DNA from: an uncultured Oscillospiraceae bacterium
Lineage (GTDB): Bacteria > Bacillota_A > Clostridia > Oscillospirales > Oscillospiraceae
Direction: 5' to 3'
Assembly (NCBI GenBank): GCA_900757695.1
Contig: CAAEOU010000221.1
Coordinates: 1 to 13,097 of the forward strand
DNA: 13,097 nucleotides
Shown: positions 6,486 through 13,097 of the stretch, in pieces
How positions within the stretch are numbered: position 1 is the first letter of the stretch
Layout of the letters: every line of letters starts with the position of its first letter
Position numbers and translations under genes: made by a program
Notes under the pieces: model-generated
Seen by the model: the letters and a program-made list of their open reading frames with translations, nothing else
Database searches by the model: none
Told to the model about the DNA's origin: nothing

Positions 6486-7975
6486 ACACCTTCGACTGGG
6501 GAACTGTTGAGTTTCCCCTTACCACTGAAGAAAAAACCTTTACTTATTTCTTTGCGACCCAGCCCTTTATGATGTCCTATGCAGGTTCTTTTGATTATGA
6601 GAATCTCCCCTTCTTTACAACAATGGAGGAACGGAGCGGTATTCACCTGAAGCTAACCGTTGTTCCCATGATGAATGCCTCGGAGCAGTTCAACTTAATG
6701 ATCACGTCCGGGGACTATGCGAATCTGATTGAAGGCGTTCCCGATTACTATAACGGCAGCATCGATGACGCTATTTCCGAAGAAGTGATCTATGGCATGG
6801 ATGACATTGTGGCTGACTATATGCCCAACTACGAAAAATGGCTGAATTATGATGTGGACTATCGGCGTGCATTGACCAGCCCTGAAGGCGAGCTGTATGC
6901 CGCAGGCTATTTGAAAGTGGGAACTGTTTCTGCCACCACTGGTGGTTTGATTCGCCAGGACTGGTTAGATGAAGCCAATCTGGATGTCCCGCTTACCTAC
7001 GATGAGATGGATGCGGCACTGGCTGCGTTCCAATCCAACGGTCACTCCGGTGCACTGTGGATGAACACCGGTCTGAAAGAAACCGGCTCTAACTACAACA
7101 TTTGCTCCGGCTATGATGTCAGCAACGGATTCCTTGTAAAAGACGGTGTTGTGGAATACACCTACGTCACGGACTGCTACCGTGATTATGTAGAACTTTT
7201 GAACTCCTGGTGGAACAAGGGCTATATCTACTCCGACTTTATCACAGTTGAAGGCGAAATTGACACTGGCCTTGTCCTAAACGGCGACATTGGCGTTTGG
7301 TCCGGTGCCAACAGCGCTGCCGAGTTGATGGAAGAGTCCGCAACAGACGGTCTTCAAATCACGCCCTTCTCAAGTCTGCGAAAAAATGCAGACGATCAGC
7401 TCCACATTGGCATCAGCAACACAAGCGTACAGGGTACCATCTCCATTTCAACAACAACCAAACCGGATGATATTGAACTGCTGGCTAAATGGATGGACTA
7501 TCAGTATTCTTATGATGGTTTTATGCTCAGCAACTATGGCGAACAGGGTGTAGCCTACGAGTTAGATGCTGACGGTCAGCCACAGCTTACAGACCTTGTT
7601 GTAAACAGCACCGACTATATTACTCCCGTAGGCATCGTCCTTTATACAAAATACGGCGGGTGCGGCATCTGCTATGATGTACGAGAGTATTTTTCCTGGT
7701 CTGACAGTGACTGGGCTGCCTCGGAAACCTGGACTTACAACAACGATACTGACTATATGCTGCCCTATAATATGTCACTTTCCACAGAGGAAAAGGAGGT
7801 TTACGCAACCTACTTCAATGACCTCAAGACTTATATTGATGAAAATCTTATGATGTTTATCACTGGTGAAGCACCGATAACAGAGTGGGATACCTTTGTG
7901 GATGTGGTCTATTCCATGGGTATGCAGGAAGTTATCGACGCCTATCAGAGCGCCTATGATCGTTATATCGCCTGA
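6461..7975 (+). pseudogene. ABC-transporter extracellular solute-binding protein lacking start and signal peptide
   Basis: About 504 codons encode nearly the whole mature part of a family 1 (LplA-like) sugar- or oligosaccharide-type binding lipoprotein. Seen: FPLTTEEKTFTYFFATQPFM, the typical first strand; SEQFNLMITSGDYANLIEG; repeated aromatic-rich segments; and a usual C-terminal end, EWDTFVDVVYSMGMQE. The frame opens after a stop at 6458-6460 and has no start codon with a ribosome site. The first ATG (6569) lies inside the first strand of the fold and would drop about 36 codons. No signal peptide or lipobox Cys is present. The upstream sequence is a scrap of a paralog, which suggests a deletion between tandem copies. 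No permease genes are present. The frame is otherwise clean, so the damage is recent. Confidence 0.8.
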
Positions 7976-8041
7976 TCACCACGACAAGTTTGGCTCTCAA
8001 CTGAGAATCAGACAATGCAATATAAGTAAGGAGGCAGTATT

Positions 8042-9853
8042 ATGCTAGACCAGAAAATAACAACAGCCATTCTTGACGGTGTTGAGATTTCAGCCGATTC
8101 CGCGCCGGGGAATGCCATACTGTATCAACCGGAGGCCATTCCGGAGAATCCGACCAGCTATTTAAATCGCGGTCTTGATCGATACCGCACTGCGCTGTAT
8201 GTGGGGCCTGACGGCATCGATTCCCGTTACTCCGTTCCAGCCGCAGTGACTGGCGGCAGCTTTGATGACAACGTAGCAGATTCCATTACAATCAAGTCTA
8301 CCAGCGATGACTTTACCGGAATTATGTCTGTAGGTGGAAGCTATACGATTTCAAATTCCAAGTTTTCCTTTGATACGAAGAGCGACGGAAGCAGTGTTTC
8401 CGACTTCAACGGGTATGGCTCAGTCATTGATGCCATGCAAGGTTCGCAGGTTACCATTCACAATACCGTAATCGAGTCTCACGGAGTTGCCAAGCCCGCA
8501 ATCTACTGCGACGAAAGATCCGATGTTCTGGTGACAGGCAGTGCCTTCCGGGTCATGGGCGGAACGATTTATGATGGATACCGCAATAGTGCCAGCAATT
8601 ATATGGTTGCGCCTCCGTGGGTCCTTGGTATCACTGGAAGCGCAAGGGCAATCAACATTATGGGTGACAAGGCCTCTGTCACTTTGGTGAACAGCTCCGT
8701 CACCGCCAATCAATGGGGTGTTCTATCGACAGACGTTGGACAGCATCTCCAGTTGGATGTCATAGATACGGACCTCCTGCTGGCAGGAGAACATCTAAAT
8801 CCTGATTCTCAGCGGGATCCGTTCAGCAAACGTTATGGTAGCGGCTACGGTAGCTATATCATTGGCAATGCTCAGGAACATTTCTACGGGGTGCATATGA
8901 AAGTCGGTACCTATGGCGCGATCTTAAACAGTGGTGACGCCTATTACAAATCTTCTGACGGCGAAATCACCGTGACATCTCCCAGCCGCGGCACAGTCAT
9001 CTACTCCGACTATGGAAAGGGGAGAAACACCGTCATTGACTCCGATGCGTTCGGATTTATGGCACATGGCGGTGGCTCCCTGAACATTTTGGATGGCAGC
9101 AGGGTAGAATCTGCATATTCCACCTTCCTCCTGAAAACAGCCGGCGTTGATGTCAATTTGGACAATTCTCATGTCATCAGCAAAAATGGTGTTTTGCTGG
9201 AGATGATCGATGATGACGATCCTCTGGTGGGCGCGAACATGGTAGACGGCGGCATTGTATTCAAGCAGGACTTCTATGAAGTCCCCGGCTGGCCCAGCGA
9301 GAATGGACAGTTGTCCAGCGAATTGCCTCCCAGAATCATGGGGCCTGGAGGGATTGATCCCTCTGAATTGCCGGAGGGCAGCGGAGTGCCTCCAGAGGGT
9401 GCCGAGGGTATCCTCCGCACCGGAACAGAAAACACAATAAATGCAAGAAATATCTCTCTCCACGGGGACATCTATAATGGTACCGGCTATTATGGCATGA
9501 AAGCATATTCACTAACCGTAAACCTGAATGCGGGCGCCATTCTGAGCGGAGCTATCTCTGCAACTGAATCCCGTCATGTCGATGAAACCGGACAGCAAAA
9601 CACACACTTTACGATCCATGAATTTTATTACTTGGGCCATATGGAACATCGCAGCTATTTTAACGGTGAAAATAAAGTAACTGTAAATCTGAATAGGGGT
9701 TCAGTCTGGAATGTTACGAAACCCGGCATTATTACCAGCCTAACTATAGCAGCCGGAGCACTATTCCGTGGCCGTGCCATGATGGATGGCACAGAGATAA
9801 CCCCTGTTTCTGGAAAGACCTACGAGGGGATCATTCACATTTCTCCTGCATGA
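8042..9853 (+). CDS. Right-handed beta-helix repeat protein, no signal peptide
   Basis: The 603 residues contain many short Gly/Asn/Ser-rich strands typical of right-handed beta-helices and adhesin or autotransporter passenger folds (for example GGSYTISNSKFSF, GSQVTIHNTVIESHG, KASVTLVNSSV, GSLNILDGSRVES, LTVNLNAGAILSGAI, TSLTIAAGALFRG). A Pro/Gly-rich break lies at about 427-455, dividing a long N-terminal helix from a shorter C-terminal one. No signal peptide, anchor, LPXTG or membrane segment is seen, which is odd for a fold usually found on the cell surface. Start ATG 8042 has TAAGGAGG at 8027-8034. It follows the solute-binding pseudogene by 66 bases and may share its transcript. The function is unknown; polysaccharide binding or degradation is possible but no catalytic motif was recognised. 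Confidence 0.8.
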   Translation: MLDQKITTAILDGVEISADSAPGNAILYQPEAIPENPTSYLNRGLDRYRTALYVGPDGIDSRYSVPAAVTGGSFDDNVADSITIKSTSDDFTGIMSVGGSYTISNSKFSFDTKSDGSSVSDFNGYGSVIDAMQGSQVTIHNTVIESHGVAKPAIYCDERSDVLVTGSAFRVMGGTIYDGYRNSASNYMVAPPWVLGITGSARAINIMGDKASVTLVNSSVTANQWGVLSTDVGQHLQLDVIDTDLLLAGEHLNPDSQRDPFSKRYGSGYGSYIIGNAQEHFYGVHMKVGTYGAILNSGDAYYKSSDGEITVTSPSRGTVIYSDYGKGRNTVIDSDAFGFMAHGGGSLNILDGSRVESAYSTFLLKTAGVDVNLDNSHVISKNGVLLEMIDDDDPLVGANMVDGGIVFKQDFYEVPGWPSENGQLSSELPPRIMGPGGIDPSELPEGSGVPPEGAEGILRTGTENTINARNISLHGDIYNGTGYYGMKAYSLTVNLNAGAILSGAISATESRHVDETGQQNTHFTIHEFYYLGHMEHRSYFNGENKVTVNLNRGSVWNVTKPGIITSLTIAAGALFRGRAMMDGTEITPVSGKTYEGIIHISPA

Positions 9854-9907
9854 CCGAAATAGGTTTTACAACCGTTGTATTCTCAACATGGTTAATGTTT
9901 TGAAAAG

Positions 9908-9948
9908 TTCCCGTTTTTAAACCCGAGTGCCGGGTTTAAAAACGGGAA
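9908..9948. terminator. Bidirectional terminator, 18-bp perfect inverted repeat
   Basis: TTCCCGTTTTTAAACCCG (9908-9925) and its exact complement (9931-9948) flank a 5-base loop AGTGC. It lies between the convergent beta-helix gene and the SnoaL operon. On the minus strand the stem is followed by CTTTTC, and on the plus strand by TCTATTC; the T/A runs inside the stem would also help release. The rest of 9854-10064 holds nothing recognisable. Confidence 0.75.
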
Positions 9949-10064
9949 TCTATTCAGCCAAATCAATATCCAAACATCAACATTAGAAAAATGTTCAGTT
10001 CATACTCCATACCAGCCGGACACTTCACTTTATAAATTAAACCTTAAGAGGGTCAACGCCAATA

Positions 10065-10853
10065 TCAGTAGGAAAAGGTTTCCTCCAGAGTTGCATAGGG
10101 CTCCGGGAGTTTCGGGTATTCCGTAGGTACTCTGGTACGGCTATACACGCTGTACTTGCCGGGGCCATCCGGCGGCTGAGAGACGCCGCCACCCATGGAA
10201 GGTGCCTTCTTCAGCTTCTTTCCGCCCTTATCAGTGGCATCTTCTTTTTTCGGCTCAGGAGGCGGTGCCATCTTAGGCTTCGGATCTGCCCAGCTCTCAC
10301 CGTAGTTTGCCATGATATCCATGCCAATCTGAATGTGCAGGAACTTCCATTCGCCGTTTTCCCAAACAAAATCAGCACCATACTTTTCCCACATCCATGC
10401 AGCAGAGGCGCTGCGCTCAATATAGTTCCGGCGCAGGGCGAAGCCGGGGGTGTACCACAAGCCTTTGGCGGTCATGCCGTCCTCGGCAACCTCAACAATA
10501 GAGGTGGTCAGGGTGTGTACCGGCATCTCTAACAGACGGCGCACATCAATATCCGGCTGCATCAGGTCGTCCTTCAGGTCAGGGCGTGCTTCAATGATGC
10601 TTTCCCGGGTGGCAATGCCCGTTTCATAGTGACCCTCGCCATAGTATTTGGATATATGGGGCATGGATTTCCAGAAACCGAAGTTCTGCTGCCAGGACAC
10701 CTCATCGGGCTGCTCCTTTGACCAGATGTCCTCCAGCTCATTGGAGTTCATGTTTGCGGCGTGGTAGTAGCTGTGACGCGCCATGAGGTTTTCAATCTGA
10801 GGAATGGAGGCAATGCGATGGGCCTCCAGACTTAATCCGTTAAACTGATCCAT
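10065..10853 (-). CDS. SnoaL/NTF2-fold protein, third of three tandem paralogs
   Basis: 262 residues; the SnoaL-like alpha+beta barrel covers about 14-185. Seen: IENLMARHSYYHAANMNSNE (20-39), then VHTLTTSIVEVAEDGMTAKG (112-131) followed by LWYTPG, and WMWEKYGADFVWENGEWKFL (153-172). His113 is in the place of the catalytic His of BaiE in my recollection of that family. Odd: a Lys/Pro/Gly-rich insert at about 190-234 absent from the other two copies. It ends in TFSY, like the first paralog. Start ATG 10853; its AAGGAGG (10867-10861) overlaps the TAA stop of the upstream gene, so the two are probably translationally coupled. It is the last gene of the operon. A dehydratase, isomerase or cyclase role is inferred from the fold. 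Confidence 0.85.
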   Translation of the reverse strand: MDQFNGLSLEAHRIASIPQIENLMARHSYYHAANMNSNELEDIWSKEQPDEVSWQQNFGFWKSMPHISKYYGEGHYETGIATRESIIEARPDLKDDLMQPDIDVRRLLEMPVHTLTTSIVEVAEDGMTAKGLWYTPGFALRRNYIERSASAAWMWEKYGADFVWENGEWKFLHIQIGMDIMANYGESWADPKPKMAPPPEPKKEDATDKGGKKLKKAPSMGGGVSQPPDGPGKYSVYSRTRVPTEYPKLPEPYATLEETFSY

Positions 10854-10865
10854 AGGTCTGCCTCC

Positions 10866-11597
10866 TTACATATATTTTTCCGGGCCATAGCTGATTTCCG
10901 GAGTGTGCGTCTCATAAGGCCTGGGGAAATGGGGCTCATTGTGCCAGCCATACTTGCAGTGGTACAGTCTTATGGGGATTGTGGGCTCCGGCAGGGCGGC
11001 CATGATCTCCGCCATGGCCTTTTCCGTTTCAGTCGGCTCACCCGCAGGCTCTTGAGGAATGTATTCAGCATAAGGCTTTCCGGCCTCACAGCCCAGATCC
11101 GTTCCCACAAAGAAGTGCCAAATCTTCCAGCCATCATCCTCCTTAATGAAATCGACCGCGTAACGCTCGTGCATCCACACGCCATTGGCCGAGCCATCGG
11201 GACCGGCATTGGTCACCTGGCCAAGAGAATACCACATGCCCTGTGCGGTCTTGCCGTCAGCAGCGATCTCAATGAGGGGGGTGGTCAGGGAGTGCATGAC
11301 CAGAGCACCCATCTGGAAGTTTTCGGGTTTGACCTGAATATTGGGATTGGACTTCGCCATCAGCTTCAGGGTGGCTTCATCCTGCTTTGCCTTTGCATCT
11401 GCATAGTAGGCATAAAGGGTTTCTCTACCTACCCAGAAGCCGGCAGGGTTGTGCCAGGAAATATCGTCCCGGCGAGACCAGATTTCGTCCAACTCCGCCC
11501 GGTGGGTACCCAGGGCGTGGTGGTAGGCATGGCGGCCCATCACGTTTTTGATGAGATACACGTCATACGCACGGCTAAGTGCTTCATAATCCGTCAT
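10866..11597 (-). CDS. SnoaL/NTF2-fold protein, second of three tandem paralogs
   Basis: 243 residues with the same core order: IKNVMGRHAYHHALGTHRAE (16-35), MHSLTTPLIEIAADGKTAQG (101-120) followed by MWYSLG, and WMHERYAVDFIKEDDGWKIW (141-160). His102 matches His113 of the third copy. The C-terminal tail differs from the other two (ISYGPEKYM) and has an Arg/His/Tyr-rich stretch at 210-229. Start: ATG 11597 with AGGAGG at 11605-11610, which lies in the 19-base gap after the first paralog. A longer in-frame start would overlap the upstream gene by over 100 bases and has no ribosome site. The function is unknown beyond the fold; it may act on the same or a successive intermediate as its neighbours. 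Confidence 0.87.
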   Translation of the reverse strand: MTDYEALSRAYDVYLIKNVMGRHAYHHALGTHRAELDEIWSRRDDISWHNPAGFWVGRETLYAYYADAKAKQDEATLKLMAKSNPNIQVKPENFQMGALVMHSLTTPLIEIAADGKTAQGMWYSLGQVTNAGPDGSANGVWMHERYAVDFIKEDDGWKIWHFFVGTDLGCEAGKPYAEYIPQEPAGEPTETEKAMAEIMAALPEPTIPIRLYHCKYGWHNEPHFPRPYETHTPEISYGPEKYM

Positions 11598-11616
11598 AAT
11601 AATTCCTCCTGTTTTT

Positions 11617-12288
11617 TTAGTAGCTGAATGTGTCCCCAAAGGTCTCATAGGGCTTCGGTACCGGGACACCTGCCTGAGGAGCAATTTCCGGTTTATAGGC
11701 GGTATAGTAGGAGCCGGTGGGAGCAAGGTTGACCCTGGCCCAGTTTTCGCCCACGGGCGTTTTAAAGTCTGTCATAATGACAAGGTGCCAGATTTTCCAG
11801 CCGTCTGCTTCCTTCACAAAGTCTGCGGCGTACTTTTCCCAGACCCAGTAGGCCTTGGGACCCTTTTCGGGGTCGATCTCCGTGCAAGCACCCAGAGAAT
11901 AGAACATACCCTTGGCAGTCTCTTCATCTTCGGCCAGTTCAATGACAGGGGTGGTGATGGTATGTACCATGGCAGTGCCGGCACCCCACATCTCGCTGTC
12001 CTTCTTCTCACCCAATTCCTCTGGGAATAGCTGGCGCATAATCGCATTGTCTCTGCGCGTGTCGGCTTCACCGCATTCCACCAGGAAATTGTATACACTA
12101 GCATAACCGGTATACTTTTTATCGTTGGTAGTAAGGGTGGGCTCCCTGTCGGGCGCACACCAGTACTTCCAAAGAGCTTCATCGAAGCGCTTGTAGTAGG
12201 TCAAGAATGCATACTTGCTCATCACGTTCTCCACACTGCAGAGATTTGCAATCCGGGATGCAAGCTGCTCCTGGGTATAGGTTTTCAT
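11617..12288 (-). CDS. SnoaL/NTF2-fold protein, first of three tandem paralogs
   Basis: 223 residues of the SnoaL-like (polyketide cyclase/BaiE-type) fold. Seen: SVENVMSKYAFLTYYKRFDE (18-37), VHTITTPVIELAEDEETAKG (108-127) followed by MFYSLG, and WVWEKYAADFVKEADGWKIW (148-167). Tyr26 and His109 could correspond to the Tyr30/His83 pair reported for BaiE, while the second and third copies have His at the Tyr position. It ends in TFSY. Start ATG 12288 with AAGGAGG at 12296-12302; an in-frame ATG further upstream would lie in the hairpin region. It follows the ferredoxin gene after 60 bases that hold a strong hairpin. Confidence 0.87.
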   Translation of the reverse strand: MKTYTQEQLASRIANLCSVENVMSKYAFLTYYKRFDEALWKYWCAPDREPTLTTNDKKYTGYASVYNFLVECGEADTRRDNAIMRQLFPEELGEKKDSEMWGAGTAMVHTITTPVIELAEDEETAKGMFYSLGACTEIDPEKGPKAYWVWEKYAADFVKEADGWKIWHLVIMTDFKTPVGENWARVNLAPTGSYYTAYKPEIAPQAGVPVPKPYETFGDTFSY

Positions 12289-12315
12289 AGGAATTCCTCC
12301 TTGCATGTTGTGATT

Positions 12316-12343
12316 CTGTCCGGGAGCCAACACTCCCGGACAG
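12316..12343. repeat. Intercistronic hairpin between ferredoxin and SnoaL genes
   Basis: CTGTCCGGGAG (12316-12326) and its exact complement (12333-12343) with a 6-base loop CCAACA. On the transcribed minus strand it is followed by AATCACAAC with no T-run, so it is not a typical terminator. It could act as an mRNA processing or stability element giving different levels of upstream and downstream products. Confidence 0.65.
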
Positions 12344-12348
12344 GAATA

Positions 12349-12522
12349 TCATTCTTCGGTTTCCAGAATTGCATTGAGGGGACACAGCTCAAAGCAGGTT
12401 CCGCACTGGGCGCACAGATCCTGATTGATCTCGTACTTTTCATCCCCAGGTTCGATACATTCGATGGGGCAGTTTCTAAAGCAGCGCCCGCAGGCGATGC
12501 ACTCGTTTCCAATACGATACAT
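12349..12522 (-). CDS. Small 2[4Fe-4S] ferredoxin
   Basis: 57 residues with two complete CxxCxxCxxxCP motifs: Cys8, 11, 14, 18 and Cys37, 40, 43, 47. An extra Cys22 is present. This is a bacterial-type two-cluster electron carrier acting in the cytoplasm. Start ATG 12522 has GAGGAGG (12529-12535), 14 bases after the stop of the upstream flavoprotein gene. The tight spacing suggests that it serves as the electron donor or acceptor of that flavoprotein, which lacks its own FeS domain in the visible part. It is easily missed because of its length. Confidence 0.93.
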   Translation of the reverse strand: MYRIGNECIACGRCFRNCPIECIEPGDEKYEINQDLCAQCGTCFELCPLNAILETEE

Positions 12523-12536
12523 AGATAATCCTCCTC

Positions 12537-13097
12537 TCAGATTCCCAGATAGTTTACGATGCTTTTTCCGGCAAAGCGACCGGAGAACAGGGAGAAGCTC
12601 AGCGCCGCACCATGTAGGGTGTAGTCTGCACCCTGAGATCCGGAGGTGATGACACCGGCGGCATACAGACCGGGAATAGGCTCATGTGCATCGTCCAGCA
12701 CTTCCATATTTTCGTTGATGACAATGGGTCCCACGGTGTCAATGAGAATGGGACGGAACTTCAGCGCGTAGTAGGGTGCTTTGTTCAGGGGAAGCAGTGC
12801 CGGAGCAGGCTTGCCGAAGAGACGGTCGTGACCCTTTTCACAGTCTTCGTTGTACTCGCTGACGGTCTTGAGGAGGGCGGGTTCCTTGACACCAATCATC
12901 TTTGCCAGTTCCTCCAGGGTGTCTGCTTTGAATACCCATCCGTCGTTCCGCTTCCATTCGTCCTCCAGTGAGGTGCGCAGCCGCATGGCATCGAATACAT
13001 TGATGAGATTATTCTGCATATCGTCGAAGGAGATGGGAGCGTTGGGATCAAAGCTGCCGTCCGCAATGGCATCCTGCAGCATCTTCTCCAGGGTGGA
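12537..13097 (-). CDS. FAD_binding_2 flavoprotein, C-terminal 186 residues (cut by window edge)
   Basis: The visible part is the end of a flavoprotein in the fumarate reductase/ketosteroid dehydrogenase superfamily: a cap-domain segment, FKADTLEELAKMIGVKEPAL (like 'YAADTLEELADILGFSGQLK' of the flavoprotein at 2236-3852), then APYYALKFRP, and the C-terminal FAD-binding segment HEPIPGLYAAG. The usual T-x-GG before the last segment is replaced by DTVGP. The two flavoproteins are clearly different genes: the C-terminal loops differ after PIPGLYA. It is the first visible gene of the minus-strand operon, with ferredoxin and three SnoaL-like genes downstream. The start and the promoter are outside the window. 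Confidence 0.9.
   Translation of the reverse strand, partial: STLEKMLQDAIADGSFDPNAPISFDDMQNNLINVFDAMRLRTSLEDEWKRNDGWVFKADTLEELAKMIGVKEPALLKTVSEYNEDCEKGHDRLFGKPAPALLPLNKAPYYALKFRPILIDTVGPIVINENMEVLDDAHEPIPGLYAAGVITSGSQGADYTLHGAALSFSLFSGRFAGKSIVNYLGI

Noticed and set aside
6569..7975. The solute-binding protein as an intact gene starting at ATG 6569
   Set aside because: There is no ribosome binding site or signal peptide, and conserved N-terminal residues are encoded upstream in the same frame back to 6461.
9854..10064. A small gene or RNA between the beta-helix and SnoaL genes
   Set aside because: Apart from the long inverted repeat there is no frame with a start signal and no recognisable RNA structure.
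10905..11627. A 240-codon plus-strand frame across the second SnoaL gene
   Set aside because: It is antisense to a gene with clear motifs, has no ribosome site, and has biased composition typical of a shadow frame.
1..13097. A complete bile-acid 7-dehydroxylation (bai) operon
   Set aside because: Family-level similarity to BaiCD/BaiH, BaiJ/BaiP and BaiE is present, but no CoA ligase, CoA transferase, short-chain dehydrogenase or transporter of that pathway appears in the window.

Overview
The window looks like chromosomal DNA of a moderately GC-rich anaerobic Clostridia (gut Oscillospirales-type Firmicute). The basis is the run of strong AAGGAGG-type ribosome binding sites, a YesN-style AraC regulator, debris of a Tn1549-like conjugative element, and several flavin and iron-sulfur redox enzymes. 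No rRNA, tRNA or CRISPR array was seen. Everything here comes from reading the sequence and from remembered family knowledge; no database search was run.

Left block (1-3913): a redox module built around a regulator. A truncated old-yellow-enzyme-type reductase (1-628, minus) is transcribed divergently from a GGDEF-like/AraC regulator (790-2106, plus). A FAD_binding_2 flavoprotein (2236-3852, plus) follows, with its own promoter and terminators on both sides. A 14-bp near-palindrome, TTTTNCTGANAAAA, lies at almost the same distance (about 40 bp) upstream of the -10 boxes of both the reductase and the flavoprotein. It is a good candidate operator for the regulator.

Middle block (3914-9853): decayed and rearranged DNA. 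Pieces of an integrative conjugative element lie on the minus strand: the 3' end of a relaxase, an intact small excisionase-like gene, and a tyrosine integrase that has a one-base homopolymer frameshift and ends at its HDLRH motif. The left edge abuts what may be a scrap of an AraC helix-turn-helix. The right edge abuts an internal scrap of an extracellular solute-binding protein, which is fused out of frame to a second, otherwise complete solute-binding protein lacking its start and signal peptide. A large beta-helix protein without a signal peptide follows. An 18-bp perfect inverted repeat (9908-9948) closes the block.

Right block (10065-13097, all minus): a tight operon entering from beyond the window. 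It encodes the C-terminal part of a second FAD_binding_2 flavoprotein, a 57-residue 2[4Fe-4S] ferredoxin, and three diverged SnoaL/NTF2-fold proteins in tandem. The three carry an 'H-T-T-P-I-E ... T-A-G-W-Y' core resembling the bile-acid dehydratase BaiE.

Taken together, OYE reductase, two FAD_binding_2 flavoproteins, ferredoxin and three BaiE-like proteins suggest reductive and dehydrating metabolism of a steroid-like, polyphenol-like or other ring/enone compound. The substrate cannot be told from the sequence. No CoA ligase, CoA transferase or short-chain dehydrogenase of a full bai operon is visible in this window.
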